DNA of 64,000 bases, taken from Pyropia haitanensis (lineage: Eukaryota; Rhodophyta; Bangiophyceae; Bangiales; Bangiaceae). This document shows positions 1 to 9,534 of this stretch, piece after piece (the stretch's first letter is position 1; each line of letters starts with the position of its first letter). The stretch spans positions 872,496-936,495 of the forward strand of contig SDUX01000002.1 in NCBI GenBank assembly GCA_008729055.1, written 5' to 3'. The translations under genes were made by a program, and so were the position numbers. The notes under the pieces were generated by a model that was given only the letters and a program-made list of their open reading frames with translations, was not told the origin of the DNA and ran no database searches.

Positions 1-1
1 C

Positions 2-172
2 GCGGCGCCGCTGCGGCTGGCGCAGGCCGTGTCGGCGGCGGGGCGGACGGTCAACAACATTGCCGGCGGGTCGCTGTGGGTGGTGTGGGCGCGCGCGATT
101 GGCCTCCAAAAGGCGCCGGCAAAGGCGGTGGCCGCGCCGGTGGGGGGGGTCGACGTCAAGGTCAAGGTGTGA
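2..172 (+). CDS. C-terminal fragment of an unidentified protein, cut by the window edge
   Basis: An open frame runs from the first bases of the window to a TGA at 170-172 and encodes the last 56 residues of a protein. The fragment contains a short hydrophobic stretch (GGSLWVVWARAIGL) and ends in an Ala/Val/Lys-rich tail (GGVDVKVKV). I do not recognise the family. It is called coding because the frame carries unbiased residues (Asn-Asn-Ile, Trp, Val) unlike the low-complexity DNA that follows it. The upstream part lies outside the window, so length, start and function cannot be judged. Confidence 0.45.
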   Translation, partial: AAPLRLAQAVSAAGRTVNNIAGGSLWVVWARAIGLQKAPAKAVAAPVGGVDVKVKV

Positions 173-568
173 GGGCGGCGGTGGGGCGGCGGCGGCGCCC
201 GTTGGGGGGGGGGCGCCTTGCACAGAGGGGCGTGCGGGGGTTGGGGGATGCGATGGGATGGGGTGTGGAGTGGGGGGGGGGGGGGGGAACGGGTGTCTGA
301 GGCCAGCGGGGGGGTGTCCAAGGTGGCACTAGTACTGAAGGCATTGAGGGGGGGGGGGGGGTGGGCGCGGCTGGGGGCGCGGCCCGTGTTTTCGTTTTTT
401 CTTCTCTTGTTTTTCTCCCCGCTGCGGGAGGGGGGGGCTGGCCGCGGCGCCCCCTCCCCCCGCGCGGCGCGGGGCTGCTTGTGGTCGACCGCGGTCTTGT
501 CTGTGCTCTCTCCGTTTGCAAGCGTAAACCGGTTCGTGTGTGCCACCCTCCACCCACCCAGCCGCGCG

Positions 569-603
<35 letters not shown>

Positions 604-971
604 GCGCCGCTGCCGCCGCCTCCGCCTCCGCCACCGTGGCGCCGCCGCCGCTGCCGCCACCGTGGCGCCGCCGCGGCGCGCCGCCGCTGGCGCACCCGCG
701 CGGCGGCCGCCGCCGCGCGATGGGCGGCGGCGGCTCGGCGGCGGCACCAGCCGCCGCGGCGGTGGGCAGCCGCCAACGGCGGCGGCGGCGGCGGCACCCG
801 CCGCCGCCGCCGTCGCCGCCGCCGCCGCCGGGCGCCCGTCCATGGCGGCCGCCGCGGCGGCGCGGCGCGCGCGCCACGTGGCCGCCGCGGCGCGTGCGCG
901 CGGCGCGGCGCCGCCGCAACGGCCGCGCGGCCAATCCCGCTGCTCGGGCCCTCCGCGGGCCGCGGGTCGCC
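173..971. other. Non-coding GC-rich spacer with homopolymer and CCG repeats
   Basis: This stretch holds G runs (about 270-360), a T-rich tract at about 392-418 (roughly 220 bases after the preceding stop) and a long CCG/CGG-rich block at 560-960. Long open frames cross it in several phases, but they encode only Arg/Ala/Pro/Gly repeats, so I see no supported gene. Confidence 0.6.
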
Positions 972-1002
972 GCGCAGTGCTACCAAACCCGTGGACCCCT
1001 GG
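972..1002 (+). repeat. Left arm of 31-bp inverted repeat
   Basis: Exact reverse complement of 2672-2702. The match stops abruptly on both sides (position 971 versus 2703, and 1003 versus 2671). Confidence 0.9.
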
Positions 1003-2024
1003 AGAACAAAATTTGGCCGGAATCGGGCGTGCGCGGGCGTGCAGCGGCGTGCAAACCCCCCTCTACGGTATCGCAGAGGCCGATTTTTCCAACACCTGCC
1101 CTATAGCGCCGCTCAGTCGTCCGTGCACGGGCTCCGGTGCACTTTTTTTCCACCCATACATGGAGGGCGTACTGGAGCTCGTGATGGACCTCGACCATAT
1201 CACCGGAGGGCGTGCACGTCGTTCCCCGCCGAACGACAAATCGCAGTGCACGCGGACGCCTGTAACTCGTGCCGCCGATGCACAAGTTATTCTGGAGTCG
1301 TGCAGGCGATGCACGAGTTCCGCACGCGGCCCAGCCCAGGATCGTGCAACGCGTGCGTAAGTCGGTCACATTTAACCCGGAATGATGCACGGTTTCGCGA
1401 CATTGCGTCGCCATGTGAGCAGGCCTTCCAGAAACTACTGGGTACACCCGACCAGAGAGCCCTTCATTCCGTGCTGTTTGTCCGACATGATGGACTGACT
1501 CGAACCTAAGCCCATCAGGTGGCCCACTCATTAAGCCCATGGCACGGCGGTTGCCCAATCAGCAAGGACGTTACGGCCTCACACAGTCATACCCTCCCAT
1601 TTCCAAAATCTGTTGTGACCTGATACCAAAACGCAAGTCGACCCAACAAGTGAAGGCACTCCCCTCCACCCGCACCACACGCACACCTCGTGTAGCAAAC
1701 TGACTGGGCGCGGAAGTCACCGGCACCTGCGTTGCCGTTGCAGCCGACCCACCAATGAAGGCCCAACCCCCGCGACCCGTCTCTGTCAGAGCGACCGCCC
1801 GACACCGCCCGTGCTCGTTACACGACCACGACCCTACCGCGACAAGAAGGCATCGAGTCGCAAGCATCTCCTCCATCAAAAAGCTCCCCACAAGGCGGCA
1901 GTTTTGTAGATGACGCAGACCCACCCCCTCGGCGCCCCTCCCCTGCCCCCGGCGGCTTTCTGCTGTCAATGGCTACGTGACGGCCAGCGTCTCCCTCACG
2001 AGTACATGTCGCGCCCGACGGCGG

Positions 2025-2305
2025 AGCGACAGCACCTGGCCGCCGGTGCCGCCTCCTCCGACGTCTTTCCGGCGAAGTGACGCCGCCGCCGCCCTCCCCC
2101 GTGACGAAGGCACGGCAGCTGCCGGCGACCAGTGCCGCCCCCACAGGTCTCTTCTTCACGGCGGGGTCGACCTCCCTGCCGTCCCCTGCGACGACGGCGC
2201 GGCAGCTGCCGGCGGCCGGTGCCGCCCCCACCGGTCCCCCCTTCGTGGCGGGGTCGGCGCCCCCGCCGCACCCCCGACGGCGGAGCGGCAGCTACCAGCG
2301 GCTGG
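2025..2305. repeat. About 87-bp tandem repeat, three to four degenerate units
   Basis: The core CGGCAGCTGCCGGCG recurs at 2113 and 2200 and in altered form at 2286, with an older copy near 2026. Each is followed by a GTGCCGCC(C/T)CC block and a CGGCGGGGTCG-like block. Spacing is 86-87 bp. The repeat lies entirely inside the inverted-repeat element. Confidence 0.8.
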
Positions 2306-2671
2306 TATGAGGCACCCATTTTTGACGAATGTGAGCGTACAATGAAGTGTATATCTCTGGCGAAGCTGGTGCTGTCGGAGACCTTGGCAATAAATGCAAC
2401 TCAAGTGCAGCGGGGTCGCAGTATAGCTTCAGAAGACTTGGGCTGTGGCTGGCCCAAGTCGCAGTGTGCCTTTCGAGGGCTTGGCCCGCACTCGACCGAA
2501 AATGCTCAGGCAATGCCGAATTGAGGCACGCCGCTGCACGAGGAGGAGCAGCCTCCTGCACGCCCCCTCACGTCGGCGGCACGCGGCGCTCACGAAGGCT
2601 GACACGCCTCGCGTGCCGCACATGCACAACTTCGGGCCGGAGTCGTGCTGATTTCACGTCCCGCACGCTCG

Positions 2672-2702
2672 CCAGGGGTCCACGGGTTTGGTAGCACTGC
2701 GC
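2672..2702 (-). repeat. Right arm of 31-bp inverted repeat
   Basis: Exact reverse complement of 972-1002. Confidence 0.9.
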
Positions 2703-2947
2703 CGCCGGCGCGGCCGGCCGCGGCGCCCACCGCCGCGGCGCGCCACCCCCGCCGTGTCCCCCACGGGTCGAGGCGCCGTGCACCCCCCCCCCCCCCCTCC
2801 CCCCCCCCCCCCATCCGACACCCCCTCCCCCCCCTGCCTCACCTTTCCCCCCTCTGCTGCACATCGGTGTCCCTTTTTTTTTTTTTTTTGTCGCCGTTGG
2901 CGGGGCCGCGACGGCCACCCCCGCGCGGCCCGCCGGCAGCCGCCGCG

Positions 2948-3132
2948 ATGGCGTTTGTGGGCGCGCCCGCGGCGCGGCGGCGGCGGCCGGCCGCCCCCTC
3001 TGCCGCCGCCGCCCGCGGGCGGCCGCCGCCGCGGCGGGCGGTTCCCCGCTCCCGCCGCCCCGCCGCGGGGATGCGGTGCGCGGCGGTCGGTGGTGACGCG
3101 GGCGGGCGGTCGCCCTCCCCCTCCGCCCCCCC

Positions 3133-3163
<31 letters not shown>

Positions 3164-3391
3164 CGCCGCCGCCGCCGCCACCACCGCGGCAGCTGGCGGG
3201 GGTGGGCGTGTGGGACAACCTGACGCGCGGCGGCCTGGACGCGGCGGTCGCGGCGGGGACGCTGCGGCTGGCGCTCGTCGGCATGTCCAACTGTGGCAAG
3301 AGCCACCGGTCGTCGGAGCTGGTGACGGCGCGCCGGCCGGCGGCGCGGGGGGGGGGGGGGGGTACCCGCCGGGCGGCGCGGCGGGCCACAC

Positions 3392-3430
<39 letters not shown>

Positions 3431-4244
3431 GGTGGCCGGGGGGGTCTCCCCCGCCGCGGCGGGCGCGGCCCCCTTTGTCCGCGTTTGTGTCGACGATGCG
3501 ATTGAGGGGGAGCTCGGGCGGGAGCTGTCCGCGGCGGGCCTCGCCGGCATTGAGGGGCTCGCCACGTGGATGGGCACGCCCGCGGACGACCACTTTTGGG
3601 CCGCCCAGGCGCGGTACCTGGACCTCGAGGAGGGCATCACCGCCGCCGCCATCGAGTCGCTCGCGGCGGCCGGCGGCGGCGGCGGCGGCTGTGGCGGCAA
3701 CCGCGGCGGCGGCGGCGGCGACGGCGGCGGGGCGGGCCTCGGCAGCAGCAGCAGCGGCAGCAACCCCGCCGCCGTGGCCGCGTCGGCGGCGGCGGCGGCG
3801 GCGGGCGCGCCCGCCAACATCGTCCTCGACACGACCGGCTCGGTGGTGTACCTGTCGGCCGCGACGCGGTCGGCGTTGACCCGCACGTGCTTTGTGGTGC
3901 ACCTCGTCGCGTCGGACGGCATGCTCGCCGAGATGACCGAGGGGTACTTTGCGACGCCCAAGCCGGTCGTCTGGGGCCCCCGCGAGGGCGGCGTCTGGGA
4001 CGGCGTCCGCGACGGCGAGGCGGGCGGGGCCGTCGCGGCGCTCCGCCGGTGCTACCCGGCGCTGCTTGCGCAGCGGCGGCGGGGGTACGGCGCGCTCGCG
4101 CACGTGGCGGTGCCGGCCGAGGTCGCCCGCGACCCGGCGGTGGGCGTCGACGCGTTCTGGGCGGCCATCCGGGAGCAGCTGCCAGAGGGGGGGGGGATGG
4201 GGGAACCCAGGGGGGGGCGGGTGTTTGGGCACTCGGGGGGGTGA
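2948..4244 (+). CDS. Plastid-type P-loop protein, shikimate-kinase-like
   Basis: The protein has a Walker A motif (LALVGMSNCGKSH, about 3264-3305). Further on it has VRVCVDDAIEGELG, GIEGLATWMG, YLDLEEG and NIVLDTTGSVVYLS, then a C-terminal helical part ending at 4244. This order resembles the shikimate kinase fold of small P-loop kinases; the substrate is not predictable and a true shikimate kinase is only one option. The likely start at 2948 begins MAFVGAPAAR and continues Arg/Ala/Pro-rich, as a red algal plastid transit peptide would. The pieces lie in three frames: transit peptide (frame 2), Walker A region (frame 1) and remainder (frame 3). A CAG acceptor near 3191 after a pyrimidine-rich stretch suggests an intron for the first change. 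A 14-G run near 3348-3361 or a GT at about 3309 may explain the second. Exact exon limits are uncertain. Confidence 0.6.
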
Positions 4245-4976
4245 GGACCGCGGTGGGGCGCGCGGGCAGGCGGGTGGTGGGTGGGTCGGCTGGTGGGCGG
4301 TGGAGGGGAGGGCAGGCGGGAACGTGGGAGCGACCAGTGTCGCTGTGTGTCTGGCCGTAGGGATAGGGGGGAGTCGCCGCGGGGAGGTGATGGCGACGCG
4401 CGCGCCGAGCCGCGGTACCGCGGCGGTGGGGAGCTGGGCCGCCACGGCGGCACGTGCCCTGGCCACCTGGCGCGCCGTCAGCGCCGTGTGGTGTTCTGTT
4501 TTTTTTCTGTTTTTTTTTTTTTTTTGTGCTCTGTGTGAGACGTGGCCCAGCGTGTGAGCTGGCTGGCCTCCCACACACAAGGTAGTCGACGAGGCAGGTG
4601 GTAGGAGTGGATGGGCTCGAGGTGAAGAGAAAAATACAAACTCGGACCATGGAAAACAACACAAAAACAGGTACATTCACACATCGCCCCCTGAGGAATC
4701 CCACTACAGGCCGCTCAGCGCCGCAGGGGGAAAAGCTCCCGTGCGCCTTGCGCAGGCACCAGCCCGTGCGAGTACTCACCGTCACCAACTTGCACGCTCA
4801 GCGTAGCGGGGCCACAGACTCGGGCGAGCGCCGACGCGGTTGCTCGTCGGTCAACTGACCGACATCAAAAAAAAGAAAAAAAAACAGCGAGGTGTGAAGA
4901 AGTGCAGCCGACGAGCTTCCCACGCCACACTCCGTCTGACAGAAACCAGCCCTGCAGGGCGCGACCGACACCCCCC
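4245..4976. other. Convergent 3' spacer with T tract and A tract
   Basis: The spacer lies between the ends of two convergent genes. It contains T runs at about 4499-4526 (downstream of the plus-strand gene) and A runs at 4866-4885 (a T tract on the minus strand, downstream of the minus-strand gene). No supported gene. Confidence 0.6.
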
Positions 4977-7512
4977 CTAGGCACTGATCTGCTTGTGCAC
5001 CGCGGACGCAATCTCCTCGTAGCTCGCCGTCTCGTACGCGTCGCCCACAACCACCACCGTCGGCTTCCCGCCGGTCACACGGGCGGCCAGCGCAGCCAGC
5101 TGCTCCCCCGTCACCTTCTCTATCTGCTCCAGCACCTCCTTCACCGTCATGTACGTGTCCCCAATGACCAGCTGGCGGCCAATGTCCTCGACCAGCACCG
5201 CCCGGGACTCCAGGTCCATGACCAGCCCCGCGGCGGTCATCGCCTTGGCACGGGTGAGCTCCTCCGCCGTTGGCACGCGGGCCATCGCGCCTACCTGCTC
5301 GGTGGTCACGTCCACAAGGTGCGGCAGGTTGGCACCGTCCAGGCAGCTGGCGCTGATGCCAAACAGACCCGTATCGCTGTACACGTGGTTGAACGCCGCG
5401 CACGCGTCGACCCAGCCGTGCACATTGAGGACACCAGTGTACAGGCGGGTGTACATGCCCTTGCCGGGGCCACCAGAGCTGAACGAGCTGCCCCCGCCGA
5501 GGAGCGTGCGGAGTACGCACAGCGGCACGAGGTCCTCATGCGCCCACGAGAGCGACTCAAAGCCAATCGCCACGTGGCCACCGCCGCCGGACGGGGCGGC
5601 GGTCGACCGCGCCCAGCCACCCGTGTAGTGCGCCGGCGCCTCGGGCAGGGAGCCACTCCCGGCGGGAACGCGGGCCAGGTGCTTTTCGGCGTGCGAGACG
5701 AGCGTGTCGTGGTCCACGTTGGCCGCGGCCAGCACCATCCGGTCTGGGGTGTGCGACGCCGACACGTACGAGGCGACTACGTCAGGGGCGAGGTCACCCA
5801 CCCTCTCCGCTTTTGGGAGTGACGTCATGCCTGCACATAGGGTACACAATCCAGGTAGAACAGCATCAGAAAGCGTCACCAACAAGCCAGACAGCAGGTG
5901 ACACACAGCGTGAGTAACAGAAGACAACAAAGAACAGGCGAAAACAAAGGCGGCATCGTTAACAAGGGCAAAACAAAGCCAGACGGACATGAATAGAACA
6001 ACATGTTGGCAGCGGCCGGCCGGTACAGTCGCCGTGTCAACCGGGCAAGCGAGCAGAGCTCGGGGCCAACAGCACGATCAACCGCGCCGGTCAGCAGAGC
6101 AACCCGCCCACGAAAAACCCGGGGCGGGCGCGAGGGATCCACACCGCGAGGTCCAGACCCCCCTGAGGCAGGGGCGCCACGCCCCAAAACGGAGCATCGC
6201 TCTCCGAAGAGATACTAGCGTACAACAGCACGAGGGGCGCGCGGCAGCCGCCCGTCCAACCCGGCGCGACACGCTCTCACAACACTCACAGGTGCGAATG
6301 TGGGAAGAAGTGCAACGCCAGGGGACAGGGGCGTCCGACAAGCAAAGCGCAGCCAGGCGTACAAACTCTCTCTCTTCGGGTGCAAGCCGGCCACAAGGGC
6401 GGGCCTGAACAAGGTATGGGGCAGGCCCAAGTATAGACGCAAGCGACGAAAAACCAATGCAAGCAACGTACCCAGACCGACGCTGTTGTACGCAGTCGCG
6501 TGCAGCAGCTCATTGAGCTCCACCGACGCGTCGCCCGCCGACAGCTGCGGGTGCTCCGCCATCGCCGCGGCCTGCGTCTTGATCTCCGCGCGGGCCGCGT
6601 CCCACGCGGCCGTCCCCTGCGTCGCGCCCATGACCATTGGCTCCAGCGCGGCCTCGGTGATCTCCGCGACCAGCGTGCCCGCCGCGGCGCGCATCCCCTC
6701 TGCCGAGTAGATGAGCACCTCCCGCGACGCGGACGCACCAAACGACGCGCCCGTCTTTTCGAGTGCCCGCGTCTGGAGGAACTTGCTCCGCCGCGCGCTC
6801 CCGCGGAAGGCCATGTGCTCCAACAGGGAGCATACGCCCGTGTTGGCGCCCGCCGACTCGTAGCGGCTGCCGGCGCGCACAAAGAGGCCCACCGACGAGA
6901 CGCGGTCGCCCGTGTCCACCGACGCGACGCGCGCGCCATTGTCCAGCTTGGTCACCCGCACGGGAGACACGGGTGGGCGCTCCCGGGGGGTGGGCGTCGG
7001 CACGCCGGGGAAGGGCTCGGTGAGGGGAACGTCGGCGTCAAACATGCCGTGGACGGCGCTCCATAGCGCAGGGGGGGCTTGCGACGCGGCAAGGGTGCGA
7101 CGTGCGCCAACAGAAGGCAACTGTGCCGCCGTCCAACACAGCAAAAACGGGCGAGGCACACAACAAACGGCCACACAGCACAGGCCGACAGATGGGAAAA
7201 GTCAATGCCTGACACAACGAAGCGAAGCGGTGCCTGACACAACACAGCCGAGAGGCAAACAAGTCGCAGAGCAGCGCAGGTCTCACCGGCCAGAAAAATA
7301 CACCTTGCACCTACACAGGGCTCTCACTGAAGGTCGGGAAGCAAGCACATGACTCGGGCCACCCAAACGCTGCCGCGGATGAGCAGCGGCGATCCCGACG
7401 CCGCCGGCTGCCCACCACGCGGCAAAACACCCGCAAAGTCACATACCTGCGCCGACGGAATAGCGCGGCGGAGCAGCCCAGGCAGCATGGATCCAGTCCG
7501 GGCGGCCGCCAT
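4977..7512 (-). CDS. Mitochondrial processing peptidase, alpha subunit
   Basis: M16-family subunit of the matrix peptidase that removes presequences; the alpha subunit binds the precursor. Three exons: 7512-7447, 7120-6472 and 5830-4977, with introns of 326 and 641 bp (donors GTATGT and GTACGT, acceptors CAG). The joined protein is 522 residues. It begins with an Arg-rich mitochondrial presequence (MAAARTGSMLPGLLRRAIPS). The glycine-rich loop LLGGGSSFSSGGPGKGMYTR is diagnostic of the alpha subunit. At the site matching the zinc-binding HxxEH of the beta subunit the sequence is SLLEH, so the first His is missing, as expected for a non-catalytic alpha chain. The M16 C-terminal domain is complete (VYSDTGLFGISASC, RAVLVEDIGRQ). 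It is divergent from PAM16, 838 bp apart. A bc1 core II role is possible if the proteins are shared, but the MPP-alpha identity is firm. Confidence 0.93.
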
Positions 7513-8350
7513 CGTTCTCGACAATCGCAGGAGCCAGAGACCGGGAGGGGTCGGGGCGTCCTCAACGGCGGCGACCAGCTGCGCACATGCGCGGATCGAT
7601 GTCGTCGAAGAGGATTGGCGTTCGACACCCCACATTGCTGCAGGCCCATTCAGTGCATAGAAAATACACGTACTTTCGTCGTAGACCAGCGGCGCTGTCG
7701 TAGAATTGAACACCAGTGCAGGGCTCGCTGACCCATCTCATAGGAGTTGAGCTGTGAAACCGCTTCCAGCATTTCACGAATACCACACCCGCGCGGGCTA
7801 CTCCTTGGCCGCACTCCACCGTTTTGCGCCGCCGGTGCGGTCGGCCCTTGTCCGCCCCACCACCCACGTCGGTCCCGCTCCCCCTCTCTCCCTGGGCGCT
7901 GTGCGTCACCACCACCGCCATACCCCACGCCGTCATCCCCTCTCTTCCCCCGCTTACCTCGACGTCGCCGCCACCCCCGCGGGCGCTGCTGTGGTGGCCG
8001 CCGGCTCCCCGCAGTAGCTGCCGCTGTCTAGCGGCCGCTGCCCCTTTCCAGGCACCACCCCGGCCGCTGTGGTGGTCTCGGCGGCGCCAGTCGCTGCCGC
8101 CACCCCGGGCGTCCGGTGGCGAACGGGCGGCGCCCCTACCCCGCTGTGTGGCTGGCCGTTGCCGCACACCTGGAAGCTGTCTCTTGCGCGTGCTGCTGGC
8201 CTGGTGAGCTCGGCGGCCTCTTCACGCCTCCCCCCCCCCCGTCTTCCTTTCCTCTCGAGCGGGTGCGCTCCTCGCCCGTGTCACGTGGTCCCCCCATCAA
8301 CGGCCGACCACCCATTGACCGAGCGGCTGAACCCCTTCCCCCCGCTCCCC
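7513..8350. other. Divergent promoter spacer between MPP-alpha and PAM16
   Basis: 838 bp between the starts of two divergent mitochondrial-protein genes. It becomes C-rich and pyrimidine-rich toward the PAM16 start (about 8220-8350). No TATA-like or other motif stands out, and no supported frame. Confidence 0.5.
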
Positions 8351-8836
8351 ATGGCCTCCCGCATCATTGCCCAAGTGGTGGTCGTCGCCGGCACCTACGC
8401 CGTCCGCGCCTTTGCCGAGGCGTACCGGCAGGCGCTCGCAAACGGCGCCGCCGGCTCGGCCGGCCGCGCCGCCGGCCGCACCGCCGCGCGCGCGGCGGAC
8501 GCGGCCGGTGCGCGTGCCCGCGGCATGAGCGCCGACGAGGCCGCGTCGGTGCTGGGCGTCGCGCCGGACGCGGGCGCCGACGCGGTCGCGGAGCGGTTCT
8601 CGCGGATGCTCGCGGCGAATGACCCGGCCAAGGGGGGGAGCGCGTACCTGCAGGCCAAGGTGCGCGTCGCGCGGGAGACGCTCGAGCGGGTGGCGTTGGA
8701 GAGGGAAGCGGGGCGCGCGGGGCGGGGGGGGGGGGGTGACGTGGCTGCTGGGGGGGTGGGGGTGAGCGGGTTGCGGAGGGGGTTGTACTGGAGGGGGTCG
8801 GGGGGGAGAGGGCGGTGCAGGTGGGGGTGGGGGTGA
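8351..8836 (+). CDS. PAM16: Mitochondrial import motor subunit PAM16/TIM16
   Basis: PAM16 is the degenerate J-protein partner of PAM14/18 in the TIM23-associated import motor on the matrix side of the inner membrane. The ATG at 8351 gives MASRIIAQVVVVAGTYAVRA, a hydrophobic N-terminus typical of the family, then FAEAYRQALANGA. The J-like domain follows: MSADEAASVLGV, then NDPAKGGSAYLQAKVRVARE, which is the conserved NDPxKGGSxYLQSKV signature. As in other PAM16 proteins no HPD motif is present. The reading frame runs to 8836 (161 residues), about 25-30 more than usual. The added tail is Gly/Arg-rich and crosses a G run at about 8725-8735, so the true end may be earlier or in another frame. No intron is needed. 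The gene is convergent with RRN3. Confidence 0.9.
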   Translation: MASRIIAQVVVVAGTYAVRAFAEAYRQALANGAAGSAGRAAGRTAARAADAAGARARGMSADEAASVLGVAPDAGADAVAERFSRMLAANDPAKGGSAYLQAKVRVARETLERVALEREAGRAGRGGGGDVAAGGVGVSGLRRGLYWRGSGGRGRCRWGWG

Positions 8837-9375
8837 CGGCTTGGGGGGCGATGTACGCCAGGTTGGGCCGTTGGAGGGTGTGGTCACTCGGGGTGGAGGG
8901 GGGGGGGGCGCGGTGGCTGCGGCGGCGTCGGCGGGGTGGGAGTGACGTGCCGTCCTGGGCGCTGGTATTTTCGCAACGGAGCGGCCGCGCGGCAGGTATG
9001 CACCGGGTCGCGGCGGGTTGGCGGCCGGGTGGGGGGCTCCGCGGGTGTGAGGTCCCCCTCGTGACCGATTGTGCCACCGTGGGGGCCGCTTGTTTGGGTG
9101 GTGCACCACAGGGGACAACGACCTTGCCCGTGGTCTCGCCGCCGCCGCCGCGACCGGCGTGGCACTTGTACCCTTGCGGCGGACGGCGGCGGCGACAGGC
9201 GGGCGCCGACGGGCGGCGAGTCGGTGGCGGGTGGCATGGCAGCAAGGAAATGGTTTAAGCTCGTCGCGCGCCTACACGGAGAGGGGGGGGGCAGTGCAGC
9301 CGCCGCGCGCGCCAGCCCCCCACCCGCCCACTTTTCAAAAAGAATATTGTACTCACCTCCGCCGCCCTTCGATAC
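8837..9375. other. Convergent spacer between PAM16 and RRN3
   Basis: G-rich on the plus strand to about 8940, then mixed. Open frames here lack conserved features. No gene seen. Confidence 0.5.
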
Positions 9376-9503
9376 CTATGGCTCCCTGTCGCTGCCAAGC
9401 TGCTGGCCCCGCAGCAGCCGCCGCTCCCGCAGCACCCCCCCCACCTCCCGCAGGCCACACGCCTCGAGCGGAAACCGCGGCCACGCGTCCCCACCGGCGC
9501 CCG

Positions 9504-9534
<31 letters not shown>

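Larger units (their letters stand above)
972..2702. mobile_element. Candidate non-autonomous element bounded by 31-bp inverted repeats
   Basis: The bases at 972-1002 are repeated as a perfect reverse complement at 2672-2702. The arms share the core GCAGTGCTACCAAACCC. They enclose about 1.67 kb of visibly lower GC content than the flanking DNA, with TGCAC-rich sequence at 1120-1340 and an internal 87-bp tandem repeat. CGCC lies directly outside both ends and could be a short target-site duplication, but four bases of this composition are weak evidence. No transposase-like frame was seen inside, so if it is mobile it would depend on a helper. A foldback or a simple inverted duplication is the alternative. 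Confidence 0.5.

Noticed and set aside
520..970. Poly-Ala/Arg/Pro frames over CCG repeats at the left end
   Set aside because: Pure trinucleotide repeats open in many frames, with no conserved segment.
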